Part shown: piece after piece, positions 7,634 to 16,698 of the stretch
Position numbering within the stretch: the first letter of the stretch is position 1
How the letters are laid out: each line of letters begins with the position of its first letter
NCBI GenBank assembly: GCA_946410455.1
Contig: CAMKAJ010000001.1
Location: 1 to 54,335, forward strand
Direction: 5' to 3'
Source of the DNA: an uncultured Bacteroidales bacterium
GTDB lineage: Bacteria > Bacteroidota > Bacteroidia > Bacteroidales > UBA932
DNA length: 54,335 nucleotides
The notes under the pieces: generated by a model
What the model was told of the DNA's origin: nothing
What the model saw: the letters and a program-made list of their open reading frames with translations, nothing else
Databases searched by the model: none
Translations under genes and position numbers: made by a program

Positions 7634-7816
7634 ATGGCAAAGCTCAGAATTACACAAATTATCAGCAGCAACGGTGAGACCAGGCGCCAGAAGGACAACC
7701 TCAGGTGCCTCGGTATCCGCCGCATGCATCAGACAGTCGAGGTAGAGCAGAACCCTGTTACCATGGGCCAGCTTGCAAAGATTGCACACCTCGTAAAGTA
7801 TGAAGTTATTGACTAA
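7634..7816 (+). CDS. rpmD: 50S ribosomal protein L30
   Basis: A 60-residue L30 of the short bacterial type: MAKLRITQIISSNGETRRQK, then LRCLGIRRMHQTVEVEQNP and a final GQLAKIAHLVKYEVI. It has an AGGAGG site upstream (about 7620-7625) overlapping the rpsE stop. Its own stop TAA (7814-7816) is part of the TAAGGAGGA that serves rplO. Confidence 0.97.
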   Translation: MAKLRITQIISSNGETRRQKDNLRCLGIRRMHQTVEVEQNPVTMGQLAKIAHLVKYEVID

Positions 7817-7829
7817 GGAGGACCGTGAT

Positions 7830-8279
7830 ATGAAACTTGAGAATCTCGCACCTGCAACAGGTGCAACCAAAACAAGCAAGCGACTCGGTCGCGGTCAGGG
7901 TTCTGGTAAGGGCGGCACTGCCACCCGTGGTACCAAGGGTGCCCAGGCACGTGCCGGTTATGAGCACAAGATTGGATTCGAGGGTGGCCAGATGCCTATC
8001 CAGAGGCGTCTTCCCAAGTTCGGATTCAAGAACCCCACCAGGGTTGAGTACAAGGCAGTCAACGTAGCAGACGTGGAGGCTCTCGCAGCCCGTCTGGGCG
8101 TGAAGGAACTCGGTGTCGAGGACTTCAAGGCTGCAGGTCTCGCCGGCAAGAACGACCTCGTGAAGGTTCTCGGCAATGGTGAAATCACCGCCGCCGTCAC
8201 CGTCACTGCCGACGCTTTCTCCAAATCAGCAGTTACCAAAATCGAGGCTGCCGGTGGTAAGGCAGTCGTAAGCGAATAA
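7830..8279 (+). CDS. rplO: 50S ribosomal protein L15
   Basis: L15 is a late-assembly protein of the large subunit. I place the start at ATG 7830 (MKLENLAPATGATKTSKRLG), 149 residues. An upstream in-frame ATG at 7800 lies inside rpmD and would add ten residues absent from the family, while AAGGAGGA at 7815-7822 is correctly spaced for 7830. The glycine-rich RGQGSGKGGTATRGTKGAQA block and the later GGQMPIQRRLPKFGF are diagnostic. Confidence 0.97.
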   Translation: MKLENLAPATGATKTSKRLGRGQGSGKGGTATRGTKGAQARAGYEHKIGFEGGQMPIQRRLPKFGFKNPTRVEYKAVNVADVEALAARLGVKELGVEDFKAAGLAGKNDLVKVLGNGEITAAVTVTADAFSKSAVTKIEAAGGKAVVSE

Positions 8280-8284
8280 GAACG

Positions 8285-9622
8285 ATGAAGAAGTTTATTG
8301 AGACAATCAAAAACATCTTCAAGATTGAAGAGCTCCGGAAGAGGATAGTATACACCTGCCTCCTGATCCTGGTTTACAGGCTTGGTTGCTTCGTGGTACT
8401 TCCCGGCATCGATCCTACGATGCTCGCACGCTTCCAGCAGAGCACTTCAGAGGGTCTCGTAGGCCTCCTGAACATGTTCTCCGGCGGTGCTTTCGGTAAC
8501 GCTTCTATCTTCGCGCTGGGTGTGATGCCGTACATCTCGGCATCCATCGTCATTCAGCTCCTGGGTGTCTTCGTGCCATACTTCCGCAAGCTCCAGATGG
8601 AGGGCGAAAGCGGACGCAAGAAGATGAACCAGATGACCCGCTGGCTTACCATCGTGATCATCTGCATCCAGGGCCCGGCCTATATGGCTGCTCTCCACAG
8701 CCAGATTCCCGGACAGGCTTTCGTGGCCGTCCAGCAGCTCGGTTGGAGCAACTTTATCTTCAACCTCGTCTCCACTCTTATCCTGATGTCAGGTTCCATG
8801 TTCGTGATGTGGCTCGGTGAGCGCATTACCGACCGTGGTATCGGCAACGGTATCTCGCTCATCATTATGATAGGTATCGTGGCCCGTCTGCCTTACGCAG
8901 TGGTCGCAGAAGTCGGCGCCAAGCTTGGCACCAACAACGGCGGCGCCCTCCTGCTCATCGTGGAGTTCGTTATCTGGTTCTTCGTTATCATTGCGGCTAT
9001 CGCGCTTGTGCAGGCAGTGCGCAGGGTTCCTGTGCAGTATGCCAAGAGGGTGGTCGGCAACCGTCAGTACGGTGGTGTGCGCCAGTACATCCCCCTCAAG
9101 ATCAATGCTGCCGGCGTTATGCCTATCATCTTTGCCCAGGCCTTGATGCTCTTCCCTCTGATTTTCTCCCGCTGGGATGCTACCAGAGGACTTGCCGCTA
9201 CGCTCGGAAACTATACCGGATTCTGGTATAACTTCATTTTCTTCCTCCTCGTTGTAGTCTTTACATACTTCTACACGGCAGTTACCGTGAATCCCCAGCA
9301 GATGTCTGAGGATATGAAGCGCAACGGCGGATTCATCCCGGGAGTAAAGCCCGGCAAGAAAACGATGGAGTATCTGGATACGGTGATGTCCAGGGTTACC
9401 CTCCCGGGTTCCATTTTCCTCGGCATCATTTCCATTCTCCCTGCTCTCGCTATCATCATGGGTGTCAACAACTCCTTCGGCAGTTTCTTCGGCGGTACCT
9501 CGCTGTTGATTCTCGTGGGTGTTGTCCTGGATACGCTCCAGCAGGTGGAAAGTTATTTGCTCATGCGTCACTACGACGGCCTCATGAAGACCGGTCGTCT
9601 GAGCGGACGTTCGGGCCTTTAG
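8285..9622 (+). CDS. secY: Preprotein translocase subunit SecY
   Basis: SecY forms the protein-conducting channel of the inner membrane with SecE and SecG. The 445-residue product shows the ten hydrophobic segments and family blocks: the plug region GLLNMFSGGAFGNASIFALG, GIGNGISLIIMIGI in the middle, RQYIPLKINAAGVMPIIFAQ, and SFFGGTSLLILVGVVLDTLQ near the end. It is of normal length and lies 5 bp after rplO, in its standard place in the spc cluster. Confidence 0.98.
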   Translation: MKKFIETIKNIFKIEELRKRIVYTCLLILVYRLGCFVVLPGIDPTMLARFQQSTSEGLVGLLNMFSGGAFGNASIFALGVMPYISASIVIQLLGVFVPYFRKLQMEGESGRKKMNQMTRWLTIVIICIQGPAYMAALHSQIPGQAFVAVQQLGWSNFIFNLVSTLILMSGSMFVMWLGERITDRGIGNGISLIIMIGIVARLPYAVVAEVGAKLGTNNGGALLLIVEFVIWFFVIIAAIALVQAVRRVPVQYAKRVVGNRQYGGVRQYIPLKINAAGVMPIIFAQALMLFPLIFSRWDATRGLAATLGNYTGFWYNFIFFLLVVVFTYFYTAVTVNPQQMSEDMKRNGGFIPGVKPGKKTMEYLDTVMSRVTLPGSIFLGIISILPALAIIMGVNNSFGSFFGGTSLLILVGVVLDTLQQVESYLLMRHYDGLMKTGRLSGRSGL

Positions 9623-9646
9623 TTCTTTGACAAAATTCTAAGGTAG

Positions 9647-10426
9647 ATGGTCAAGCCAAAGACTGAAGAAGAAATCGAGTTGTTGCGTGAGAACGCGATA
9701 ATCGTCTCTAAAACGCTGGCAGAGGTCGGTCGGCATATTGCCCCCGGCGTTACCACAAAGGAACTCAATGCCATCGCAGACGAATTCATCCGTTCTCACG
9801 GAGCGATTCCCAGCTTCCTCGGTTATGAAGGCTTCCCCGCAGCTCTTTGCATGTCTGTGAACGACGTGGTGGTTCACGGGTTCCCGTCCAATTACGCCCT
9901 CAAGGAGGGAGACGTGGTGTCTGTGGATTGCGGTACGCTCTACAAGGGCTATAACGGAGATTCTGCTTACACTTTCCCGGTAGGGGAGGTGGACGAGCAG
10001 ACCCGCAGGCTTCTGGATGCTACCAAGGCGTCGCTCTACAAGGGCATTGAGGCAGCTGTGGCGGGTAACAGGACCGGCGATATCGGATACGCGGTACAAT
10101 CGTACGTAGAACCGCTTGGCTTTTCTGTCGTTCGCGAACTGGAAGGCCACGGGCTCGGACGCGAGATGCACGAGCAGCCCGGAGTGCCCAATTACGGGCG
10201 CAGGGGCAAAGGGACGCATCTTGTGGATGGAATGGTAATTTGTATCGAACCTATGATCAATGCGGGCGGGAAAAGTGTGTACCTCGACCGCAACGGTTGG
10301 GCGGTACATACTTCCGACCACAAGAAGTCGGCCCACTACGAGCTTACGGTTGTTGTCCGTAAAGGCAAGGCTGAACAGCTGTCCACCTTTGATTTTATCG
10401 AGAAAGATCCTATGATCAATTTTTAA
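9647..10426 (+). CDS. map: Methionine aminopeptidase type I
   Basis: Removes the N-terminal methionine from new proteins, a metal-dependent cytosolic reaction. The 259-residue product has the pita-bread fold residues: VNDVVVHGFP, VSVDCGTLYKGYNGD (first metal aspartates), GHGLGREMHEQP (metal histidine) and MVICIEPMIN (metal glutamate). It has no N-terminal extension, so it is type Ia. It follows secY by 24 bp, as is common in this cluster. Confidence 0.97.
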   Translation: MVKPKTEEEIELLRENAIIVSKTLAEVGRHIAPGVTTKELNAIADEFIRSHGAIPSFLGYEGFPAALCMSVNDVVVHGFPSNYALKEGDVVSVDCGTLYKGYNGDSAYTFPVGEVDEQTRRLLDATKASLYKGIEAAVAGNRTGDIGYAVQSYVEPLGFSVVRELEGHGLGREMHEQPGVPNYGRRGKGTHLVDGMVICIEPMINAGGKSVYLDRNGWAVHTSDHKKSAHYELTVVVRKGKAEQLSTFDFIEKDPMINF

Positions 10427-10438
10427 AGTGTTATTTTA

Positions 10439-10657
10439 ATGTCGAAACAAGTAGCAATAGAACAAGATGGAAAGGTCATCGAGACCCTTCCGAACGCGAT
10501 GTTCAAAGTCGAGCTTGAGAATGGTCACGTCCTCCTCTGCAACATTTCAGGGAAGATGCGTATGAACTTCATCCATATACTTCTGGGCGACAGAGTTAAA
10601 GTTGAAATATCACCTTACGATTTGACCAAGGGCAGAATATCTTTCAGATACAAATAA
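10439..10657 (+). CDS. infA: Translation initiation factor IF-1
   Basis: IF-1 occupies the A site during initiation. The 72-residue OB-fold product has the family sequence, including [40 protein letters not shown] and the ending [13 protein letters not shown]. It is 12 bp after map and 12 bp before rpmJ. Confidence 0.98.
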   Translation: MSKQVAIEQDGKVIETLPNAMFKVELENGHVLLCNISGKMRMNFIHILLGDRVKVEISPYDLTKGRISFRYK

Positions 10658-10669
10658 AAATTTCGCGAT

Positions 10670-10786
10670 ATGAAAGTCAAAACATCCATCAAAAAGCGCA
10701 GCGAGGATTGCAAGATAGTCCGCCGCAAAGGCCGTCTGTACGTGATCTGCAAGAAGAACCCCAAGTTCAAGATGCGCCAGGGATAA
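10670..10786 (+). CDS. rpmJ: 50S ribosomal protein L36
   Basis: A 38-residue L36 beginning [20 protein letters not shown]. It is smaller than usual gene-finding cut-offs, but the family match is complete end to end. L36 normally holds one zinc through C11, C14, C27 and H33. Here C14 and C27 remain, whereas position 11 is Ser and position 33 is Phe. The zinc site is therefore half lost, and the protein probably folds without metal. It lies between infA and rpsM, as usual. Confidence 0.96.
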   Translation: MKVKTSIKKRSEDCKIVRRKGRLYVICKKNPKFKMRQG

Positions 10787-10817
10787 TAATCAGTAACAAA
10801 TTAAGTAAAGTATAATT

Positions 10818-11195
10818 ATGGCACGTATAGCCGGTGTTGATTTACCTAACAACAAACAAGGAGAAATAGGTCTGACCTATATCTTCGGTATCGGCCGCAG
10901 CTCCGCCAGGAAGATCCTCGACAAGTGCGGTATCGATAGAACCATCAAAGTCGGTGACTGGAATGACGACCAGATAGCAAAGATCCGTACCGAGATCAAC
11001 GAAGAGTACAAGATCGAGGGTGAGCTTCGCTCCAGTGTCCAGATGGACATCAAGCGTCTCATGGATATCGGTTGCTATCGTGGTATCCGCCACCGTGCAG
11101 GTCTCCCTGTGCGCGGACAGAGCACCAAGAACAACGCCCGTACTCGCAAGGGCAAGAAGAAGACTGTTGCCAACAAGAAGAAGGCGACCAAGTAA
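10818..11195 (+). CDS. rpsM: 30S ribosomal protein S13
   Basis: S13 forms bridges to the large subunit at the head of the 30S particle and touches the P-site tRNA. The 125-residue product has [20 protein letters not shown], the helix-hairpin-helix [17 protein letters not shown] and the basic tail with [20 protein letters not shown]. It lies 31 bp after rpmJ, the widest gap within this part of the cluster. Confidence 0.98.
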   Translation: MARIAGVDLPNNKQGEIGLTYIFGIGRSSARKILDKCGIDRTIKVGDWNDDQIAKIRTEINEEYKIEGELRSSVQMDIKRLMDIGCYRGIRHRAGLPVRGQSTKNNARTRKGKKKTVANKKKATK

Positions 11196-11207
11196 AACAG
11201 ATGAATT

Positions 11208-11594
11208 ATGGCAAAGAAAACTACAACATCCAAGAGAGTTGTCAAGGTTGAAGCTTATGGCGAGGCCCATATTTCATCAACCTTCAACAACGTCATCGTC
11301 TCCCTTACCAATGCACAGGGCCAGGTTATCAGCTGGGGCTCTGCCGGTAAGTGCGGCTTCAGAGGTTCCAAGAAGAACACTCCTTACGCTGCCCAGATGG
11401 CTGCCGAAGATGCTGCAAAGACAGCATACGACGCTGGCCTCCGCAGGGTAAAATGCTACGTCAAAGGTCCTGGCTCCGGACGTGAGTCCGCTGTCCGCAC
11501 CATCAACAACGCGGGTATCACCGTGACCGAGATCATCGACGTCACCCCTATGCCCCACAACGGATGCAGACCGAAAGGCCGTCGTAAAGTTTAA
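11208..11594 (+). CDS. rpsK: 30S ribosomal protein S11
   Basis: S11 is on the platform and helps form the E site. The 128-residue product includes [40 protein letters not shown] and the terminal [18 protein letters not shown] signature. Normal length; 12 bp after rpsM. Confidence 0.98.
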   Translation: MAKKTTTSKRVVKVEAYGEAHISSTFNNVIVSLTNAQGQVISWGSAGKCGFRGSKKNTPYAAQMAAEDAAKTAYDAGLRRVKCYVKGPGSGRESAVRTINNAGITVTEIIDVTPMPHNGCRPKGRRKV

Positions 11595-11614
11595 TCAATT
11601 AAAGCAGAATTACT

Positions 11615-12217
11615 ATGGCAAGATATACAGGTCCCAGCACCAAGATCGCCCGTAAGTTCGGCGAGCCTATTTTCGGCGCAGACAAATATTTTGAGAAGAG
11701 AAACTTCCCTCCGGGACAGCACGGTCTGGCCTCCAAGCGCAAGAAGCAGAAGGAGTACGGCACCCAGCTCAAGGAGAAGCAGAAGGTCAAGTACATGTAC
11801 GGTGTGCTCGAGCGTCAGTTCCGCAACACCTACGACAAGGCAGCCCGCATGAGCGGACAGAAGGGTGAGAACCTCATTCTCCTCCTCGAGTCCCGTCTGG
11901 ACAATGTGGTTTACCGTCTGGGTATCGCTCCCAGCCGCGCCGCAGCCCGTCAGCTTGTTTCTCATCACCACATCACCCTCAACGGAGAGGTGTGCAACAT
12001 TCCTTCCGCACAGGTGAAGCCCGGCGACAGCATCGCCGTGCGCGAGCGCTCCAAGAGCCTCGAGGTCATCCAGGCAAGCGTCGCATCCGTGACCAAGTAT
12101 TCCTGGCTTGAGTTCGACCAGAAGACCCTCGTGGGCAAGTTCCTCAACATGCCTACCCGTGCAGAAGTTCCCGAGAACATCAACGAGCAGCTCATCGTCG
12201 ATCTCTACTCCAAGTAA
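11615..12217 (+). CDS. rpsD: 30S ribosomal protein S4
   Basis: S4 starts assembly of the 30S body. The 200-residue product has the N-terminal domain ([30 protein letters not shown]) and the S4 RNA-binding domain ([35 protein letters not shown]). The N-terminal zinc cysteines found in some species are absent. It follows rpsK by 20 bp. Confidence 0.98.
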   Translation: MARYTGPSTKIARKFGEPIFGADKYFEKRNFPPGQHGLASKRKKQKEYGTQLKEKQKVKYMYGVLERQFRNTYDKAARMSGQKGENLILLLESRLDNVVYRLGIAPSRAAARQLVSHHHITLNGEVCNIPSAQVKPGDSIAVRERSKSLEVIQASVASVTKYSWLEFDQKTLVGKFLNMPTRAEVPENINEQLIVDLYSK

Positions 12218-12242
12218 CAGTTAACACCACAAAAAGAATAAT

Positions 12243-13253
12243 ATGGCAATCTTAGCATTCCAAAAACCTGACAAGGTGATCGTGCTCGAAAGCAACGAAA
12301 CCGTAGGCCGCTTCGAATTCCGCCCTCTTGAGCCGGGATACGGTCAGACCATCGGCAACGCGCTTCGCCGCATCCTTTTGGCATCTTTGGAGGGTTTTGC
12401 TATCTCCCAAATCAAGATTGTCGGTGTCGATCAGGAATTCCAGAATATCCCCGGCGTGATCGAGGGTATGCAGGACATCATTCTCAACCTCAAGCAGGTG
12501 AGATTCCGCAGGATGGTCGATTCCGTCGATTCCGAGACCGTAAATATCACCATCAGCGGCAAGACCGAGTTCACCGCTGAGGATATCTCCAAAGGATTGT
12601 CTTCTTTCAAGGTGTTGAACCTGGAGCAGCATATCTGTACTCTCGAACCGTCCGTCAAGCTCGAAATCAGTCTCACCATCACCAAGGGTCGTGGCTTCGT
12701 GCCCGCCGAGGAGAGCAGGGACGAGAATACGCCCATCGGCACCATCCCCGTGGATGCCATCTACACTCCTATCCGCAAGGTTAACTGGAGCGTTGACAAC
12801 TGGCGTGTTGAGCAGAAGACAGACTACGAGAAGCTTACCATCGAGGTTGTCACCGACGGCTCCATCAGCCCCGACGATGCCCTCCAGGAGGCTGCAGGTA
12901 TTCTGATTTACCATTTCCGTCTGTTTACGGACGACAAGAAGGTGCCCATCGAGAGCTCCGTCGAGTCTTCCAGCAACGAACTTGACGAGGAGTCCCTCCG
13001 CACAAGGCACCTGCTTCTTTCCAAGCTCGCCGACGTAGGTCTGAGCGTTCGCGCTTTCAACTGCCTCAAGGCCGCTGAAATCGAGACTTTCGCAGACCTG
13101 GTGTCTTACACCCGTCCCGAGCTCATGAAGTTCCGTAACTTCGGGCGCAAGAGTCTCCACGAAATCGAGCTTCTCGTCGAGAAGATGAAACTCGAGTTCG
13201 GAATGGACGTCACCAAGTATAATATCGAACCCAAGAAAAAAATTGAACAGTAG
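12243..13253 (+). CDS. rpoA: DNA-directed RNA polymerase subunit alpha
   Basis: The alpha dimer is the scaffold for RNA polymerase assembly, and its C-terminal domain binds UP elements and activators. The 336-residue product has the N-terminal dimer domain ([20 protein letters not shown]) and, from about residue 255, the helix-hairpin-helix C-terminal domain ([39 protein letters not shown]). Length is normal. It ends 2 bp before rplQ. Confidence 0.98.
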   Translation: MAILAFQKPDKVIVLESNETVGRFEFRPLEPGYGQTIGNALRRILLASLEGFAISQIKIVGVDQEFQNIPGVIEGMQDIILNLKQVRFRRMVDSVDSETVNITISGKTEFTAEDISKGLSSFKVLNLEQHICTLEPSVKLEISLTITKGRGFVPAEESRDENTPIGTIPVDAIYTPIRKVNWSVDNWRVEQKTDYEKLTIEVVTDGSISPDDALQEAAGILIYHFRLFTDDKKVPIESSVESSSNELDEESLRTRHLLLSKLADVGLSVRAFNCLKAAEIETFADLVSYTRPELMKFRNFGRKSLHEIELLVEKMKLEFGMDVTKYNIEPKKKIEQ

Positions 13254-13255
13254 AG

Positions 13256-13744
13256 ATGAGACACAATAAAGCTATCAATCATCTGGGACGCCAGAGCGGT
13301 CACCGCAAAGCTATGCTTGCGAATATGGCTTCTTCTTTGATTATGCACAAGCGCATCACCACCACCGTAGCCAAGGCAAAGGCCCTCAGGAGCTATGTGG
13401 AGCCGCTTATCACCAAGTCCAAGGAAGACACCACCCACTCCCGTCGCGTCGTGTTCAGCTACCTCAAGGACAAGAATGCAGTCACCGAGCTGTTCCGTAA
13501 CATCGCTCCCAAGATTGCAGACCGTCCGGGCGGATACACCCGTGTTCTCCACACCGGTTTCCGTCAGGGTGACGCTGCCGAGATGGCTCTGATCGAGCTG
13601 GTAGACTTCAACGAGGCCGCACTCGCAAGTGCACCTAAGGCCGCCAAGAAGACCACCCGCCGCAGCCGCGCCAAGAAGGCCGAGGCTCCCGCAGAGCAGG
13701 CACCCGCAGCAGAGGCTCCCGCACAGGAGGAGAAGGCTGAATAA
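13256..13744 (+). CDS. rplQ: 50S ribosomal protein L17 with Ala/Glu-rich tail
   Basis: L17 lies near the tunnel exit. Residues 1-120 are the conserved fold ([40 protein letters not shown]). Residues 121-162 form a basic then Ala/Pro/Glu-rich extension ([20 protein letters not shown]) that is common in Bacteroidota and of unknown purpose. It is the last gene of the cluster; a terminator hairpin starts 16 bp after the stop. Confidence 0.97.
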   Translation: MRHNKAINHLGRQSGHRKAMLANMASSLIMHKRITTTVAKAKALRSYVEPLITKSKEDTTHSRRVVFSYLKDKNAVTELFRNIAPKIADRPGGYTRVLHTGFRQGDAAEMALIELVDFNEAALASAPKAAKKTTRRSRAKKAEAPAEQAPAAEAPAQEEKAE

Positions 13745-13760
13745 AAGCTTTCCAGAGTCT

Positions 13761-13799
13761 AAGCCCCGATACGTTTTTTTACGGTCGGGGCTTTGTTTA
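13761..13799 (+). terminator. Rho-independent terminator of the ribosomal cluster
   Basis: AAGCCCCGA (13761-13769) pairs perfectly with TCGGGGCTT (13785-13793) around a 15-base T-rich loop. A T-rich tail (TTGTTTAT) follows. It closes the rplP-rplQ transcription unit. Confidence 0.85.
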
Positions 13800-13822
13800 T
13801 CTGTAACAAATGCTTATTTTAG
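13792..13822 (+). promoter_or_regulatory. Possible hppA promoter
   Basis: TTTG at 13792-13795 and TATTTTAG at 13815-13822 are 19 bp apart. The -7 box differs from TAnnTTTG at its end, so this is a weaker match than the others in the window. It overlaps the terminator and leaves a leader of about 20 nt before ATG 13849. Confidence 0.35.
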
Positions 13823-13848
13823 CAAGCTAATAACAAATAACCAAACTT

Positions 13849-16062
13849 ATGAATCCACTATTCTATGCGGTTCCTTGTGCGTCGGTTCTGGCGCTGCTCT
13901 TTGCCTTCATCTTCTACAGGCAGATGAAGAAGCAGGACGAGGGAACCCCTACCATGAAGCAGATTGCCCAGTACGTCCGCGAGGGCGCCATGGCATATCT
14001 TAAGCAGCAGTACAAGGTGGTTGTAATCGTGTTCTTGATTATGGCCGTGTTCTTTGCCATCCTGGCTTACGTGCTGCACGTTCAGAATCCCTGGGTACCG
14101 TTCGCATTCCTTACTGGCGGTTTCTTTAGCGGACTTGCCGGCTTTATCGGCATGAAGACAGCGACTTTCGCCTCCGGCCGTACTGCCAACGCCGCACGCC
14201 GCAGCCTCAATGCAGGCCTTAAAGTGGCCTTCCGCAGCGGCGCCGTGATGGGCCTTACCGTGGTGGGCCTCGGCCTTCTGGACATCGCCCTTTGGTACAT
14301 CGTACTCAACGCATGCATAGTTGAGGCCACCGAGGCGCAGAAGCTCGTGGTTATCACCACCACCATGCTTACTTTCGGAATGGGTGCATCTACCCAGGCT
14401 CTCTTCGCCCGTGTGGGCGGCGGTATCTATACCAAGGCCGCCGACGTAGGCGCAGACATCGTGGGCAAGGTAGAAAGTGACCTGCCCGAGGACGATCCCC
14501 GCAACCCTGCAACCATAGCCGACAACGTGGGAGACAACGTGGGTGACGTGGCTGGAATGGGCGCAGACCTCTACGAGAGCTACTGCGGCTCCATCCTCAG
14601 CACCATGGCGCTTGGCGCTTCCGCCTTCTACATGGCAGGCCCCGAGATGCAGACCAAGGCCATCCTCGCTCCTATGCTCATCGCAGCCGTGGGTGTGGTG
14701 CTGTCTGTCTGCAGCATCTTTACCGTGCGCACCAAAGAGGGCGCCGGCATGGCGCAGCTCCTCAAGAGCATGAGCTTTGGTACCAACCTGGCAGCCATCC
14801 TCAGCGGTGTGGCGACCTTCGGCATCCTGGCCCTCGTATTCGGCACTCAGAACAACGACTGGTGGCACTTCTCCTGCTCCGTCGTGGCAGGACTCCTTGC
14901 GGGCGTGATAATCGGCAAGGCTACCGAGTACTACACTTCGCACTCTTATAAGCCCACGCAGAAGCTTGCGGAGGCATCCAAGACCGGCCCCGCCACCGTT
15001 ATCATCAATGGCGTGGGTCTGGGTATGATTTCTACCGCCATCCCCGTGATTGCCATCGTGTGCGCCATTGTTCTTGCGTACCTCTTTGCCATCGGCTTTG
15101 ATGTGCAGAACATGATGACTGCCGCCTCCTTGTCTAAGGGACTTTACGGTGTGGCAATCGCTGCCGTGGGTATGCTTTCTACGCTCGGCATTACGCTGGC
15201 TACCGACGCTTACGGGCCCATCGCCGACAATGCCGGCGGTAACGCACAGATGAGCGAGCTTGAGCCCGAGGTGCGCGAGCGTACCGACGTGCTCGACGCC
15301 CTTGGCAACACAACCGCAGCTACCGGAAAGGGATTTGCGATAGGTTCTGCAGCTCTTACTGCACTTGCGCTGCTTGCATCATATATTGAGGAAATCAAGA
15401 TTGCCCTCGAGAGGACGGGCGCCTATATCGCCGGCGTGGCCGGCCAGGTTAAGGCCGCCGATGCATCTATCCTGGACATTCTGCACGAGTATAACGTTTC
15501 CCTGATGAATCCTACCGTGCTTGCAGGTGTATTCGTGGGCTCCATGATGGCCTTCCTCTTCTGCGGTCTTACAATGAATGCAGTGGGCCGCGCCGCCAGC
15601 AAGATGGTGGTGGAGGTGCGCCGTCAGTTCCGCGAGATCAAGGGCATCCTTACCGGTGAGGGCACTCCCGACTACAAGCGTTGCGTAGAGATTTCTACCA
15701 AGGCCGCTCAGCACGAGATGCTCGGCCCCGCTCTGCTTGCGATTATAGTTCCTGTAGTAGTGGGTTGCGTGCTCGGCGTTGCCGGCGTGCTTGGCCTGCT
15801 CATTGGCGGTCTGGGTGCAGGCTTCGTGCTGGCCGTGTTTATGAGCAACTCCGGCGGCGCATGGGACAATGCCAAGAAGTACGTAGAAGAAGGTCACTTC
15901 GGCGGCAAGAACTCCGAGTGCCACCATGCCACCGTGGTGGGCGACACCGTAGGCGACCCGTTCAAGGACACCTCCGGCCCTTCACTCAACATCCTCATCA
16001 AGCTCATGAGCATGGTGAGTATCGTGATGGCCGGCCTTACCGTTGGGTTCCATTTGCTGTAA
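13849..16062 (+). CDS. hppA: Membrane-bound ion-pumping pyrophosphatase, potassium-dependent type
   Basis: Hydrolyses the pyrophosphate made by biosynthesis and uses the energy to pump Na+ and/or H+ across the inner membrane. The 737-residue product is strongly hydrophobic, with about 16 membrane segments. It has the signature [11 protein letters not shown] (about 199-209), the aspartate-rich [18 protein letters not shown] (216-233) and a second substrate site near the end ([27 protein letters not shown]). The motif [10 protein letters not shown] (about 486-495) has Ala and Gly where potassium-independent pumps have Lys and Thr, so this enzyme should need K+. Bacteroides pumps of this type move Na+ with or without H+; which ion is used here cannot be read directly. 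The gene stands alone and faces the next gene tail to tail. Confidence 0.95.
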   Translation: MNPLFYAVPCASVLALLFAFIFYRQMKKQDEGTPTMKQIAQYVREGAMAYLKQQYKVVVIVFLIMAVFFAILAYVLHVQNPWVPFAFLTGGFFSGLAGFIGMKTATFASGRTANAARRSLNAGLKVAFRSGAVMGLTVVGLGLLDIALWYIVLNACIVEATEAQKLVVITTTMLTFGMGASTQALFARVGGGIYTKAADVGADIVGKVESDLPEDDPRNPATIADNVGDNVGDVAGMGADLYESYCGSILSTMALGASAFYMAGPEMQTKAILAPMLIAAVGVVLSVCSIFTVRTKEGAGMAQLLKSMSFGTNLAAILSGVATFGILALVFGTQNNDWWHFSCSVVAGLLAGVIIGKATEYYTSHSYKPTQKLAEASKTGPATVIINGVGLGMISTAIPVIAIVCAIVLAYLFAIGFDVQNMMTAASLSKGLYGVAIAAVGMLSTLGITLATDAYGPIADNAGGNAQMSELEPEVRERTDVLDALGNTTAATGKGFAIGSAALTALALLASYIEEIKIALERTGAYIAGVAGQVKAADASILDILHEYNVSLMNPTVLAGVFVGSMMAFLFCGLTMNAVGRAASKMVVEVRRQFREIKGILTGEGTPDYKRCVEISTKAAQHEMLGPALLAIIVPVVVGCVLGVAGVLGLLIGGLGAGFVLAVFMSNSGGAWDNAKKYVEEGHFGGKNSECHHATVVGDTVGDPFKDTSGPSLNILIKLMSMVSIVMAGLTVGFHLL

Positions 16063-16075
16063 ACTAGACGCTCTA

Positions 16076-16166
16076 CCGTTGCCGGAGGTACACCGTGATG
16101 GACCTCCGGCAGCAAAAAGGGCCTAAAACGTTGCCGGAGGTACAATCAAATGTACCTCCGGCAACG
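16076..16166. repeat. Repeat family C, copy 1: bipartite hairpin element
   Basis: Two hairpins lie 52 bp apart. The first begins CGTTGCCGGAGGT at 16077 and pairs with ACCTCCGGC. The second (16129-16166) is a perfect 16-bp stem around a 6-base loop. The linker is AGCAAAAAGGGCCTAAAA. An inverted copy of the whole 91-bp element is at 20396-20486. It lies in the gap between convergent genes (hppA and the gene at 16183), where it could stop transcription from both sides. Confidence 0.9.
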
Positions 16167-16182
16167 CATATAAAGGAGATTC

Positions 16183-16659
16183 CTAATTTATTAGCCGTAT
16201 CGCTCCAAATACACCGAGCGATGCGGCTAACATTATGGCGCCGGCGAGAATAACGCCGAGCATAATGAAGATGACGCTCTTCTTGAAGTCCATGTTGAGA
16301 ATACTGGCGGCGAGAGTGCCGGTCCAGGCGCCGGTGCCGGGCAGGGGGATGCCTACAAAGAGCAGAAGAGCCCAGTAGAGCCCTCTGCCGGCCTTGGCCT
16401 CAAGCTTGCGGCCGCCTTTCTCGCCCTTCTCCAGGCACCAGCGGAAGAATCCGCCGATGATTTTCTTGTCCTTGCCCCACTCAAGTATCTTGCGGGCAAA
16501 TAGAAATATGAAAGGAACAGGTAACATGTTCCCAAGCACAGCAACAATAATTGAGGGTACCAGCGGCAGCTCGAATCCAACCGCATAGGGCATGGCGCCG
16601 CGAATCTCTATCAGCGGCACCATTGCGATAAGGAATACTATAAGATACTTCTTGAACAC
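16183..16659 (-). CDS. COG2426-family small membrane protein (putative small multidrug export)
   Basis: A 158-residue, very hydrophobic protein with about four or five membrane segments. The family blocks are MVPLIEIRGAMPYAVGFELP near the start, GNMLPVPFIFLFARKILEW, and GIPLPGTGAWTGTLAASIL. I chose GTG at 16659 (reads MFKKYLIVFLIAM): it lies 4 bp after the -7 box TACCTTTG (minus strand, 16671-16664), and the upstream TTG overlaps that box. The family is annotated as small multidrug export protein on thin evidence, so the true substrate is unknown. It is transcribed divergently from the PfkB kinase gene. Confidence 0.8.
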   Translation of the reverse strand: MFKKYLIVFLIAMVPLIEIRGAMPYAVGFELPLVPSIIVAVLGNMLPVPFIFLFARKILEWGKDKKIIGGFFRWCLEKGEKGGRKLEAKAGRGLYWALLLFVGIPLPGTGAWTGTLAASILNMDFKKSVIFIMLGVILAGAIMLAASLGVFGAIRLIN

Positions 16660-16663
16660 GGGG

Positions 16664-16671
16664 CAAAGGTA
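16664..16671 (-). promoter_or_regulatory. -7 box for the COG2426 gene
   Basis: TACCTTTG on the minus strand matches TAnnTTTG exactly. The GTG start at 16659 is 4 bp downstream, implying a leaderless or nearly leaderless mRNA. Confidence 0.55.
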
Positions 16672-16684
16672 CAATTATTTTCCT

Positions 16685-16692
16685 TATATTTG
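16685..16692 (+). promoter_or_regulatory. -7 box for the PfkB kinase gene
   Basis: TATATTTG matches TAnnTTTG exactly, and ATG 16699 follows 6 bp later. No good -33 TTTG lies at the expected distance. It is back to back with the promoter of the divergent gene, only 13 bp away. Confidence 0.5.
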
Positions 16693-16698
16693 CGGGTT

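Noticed and set aside
16690..16698. TTG 16690 as start of the PfkB kinase
   Set aside because: This TTG is part of the -7 box TATATTTG, so it would lie upstream of the transcription start; ATG 16699 gives the family-typical beginning.
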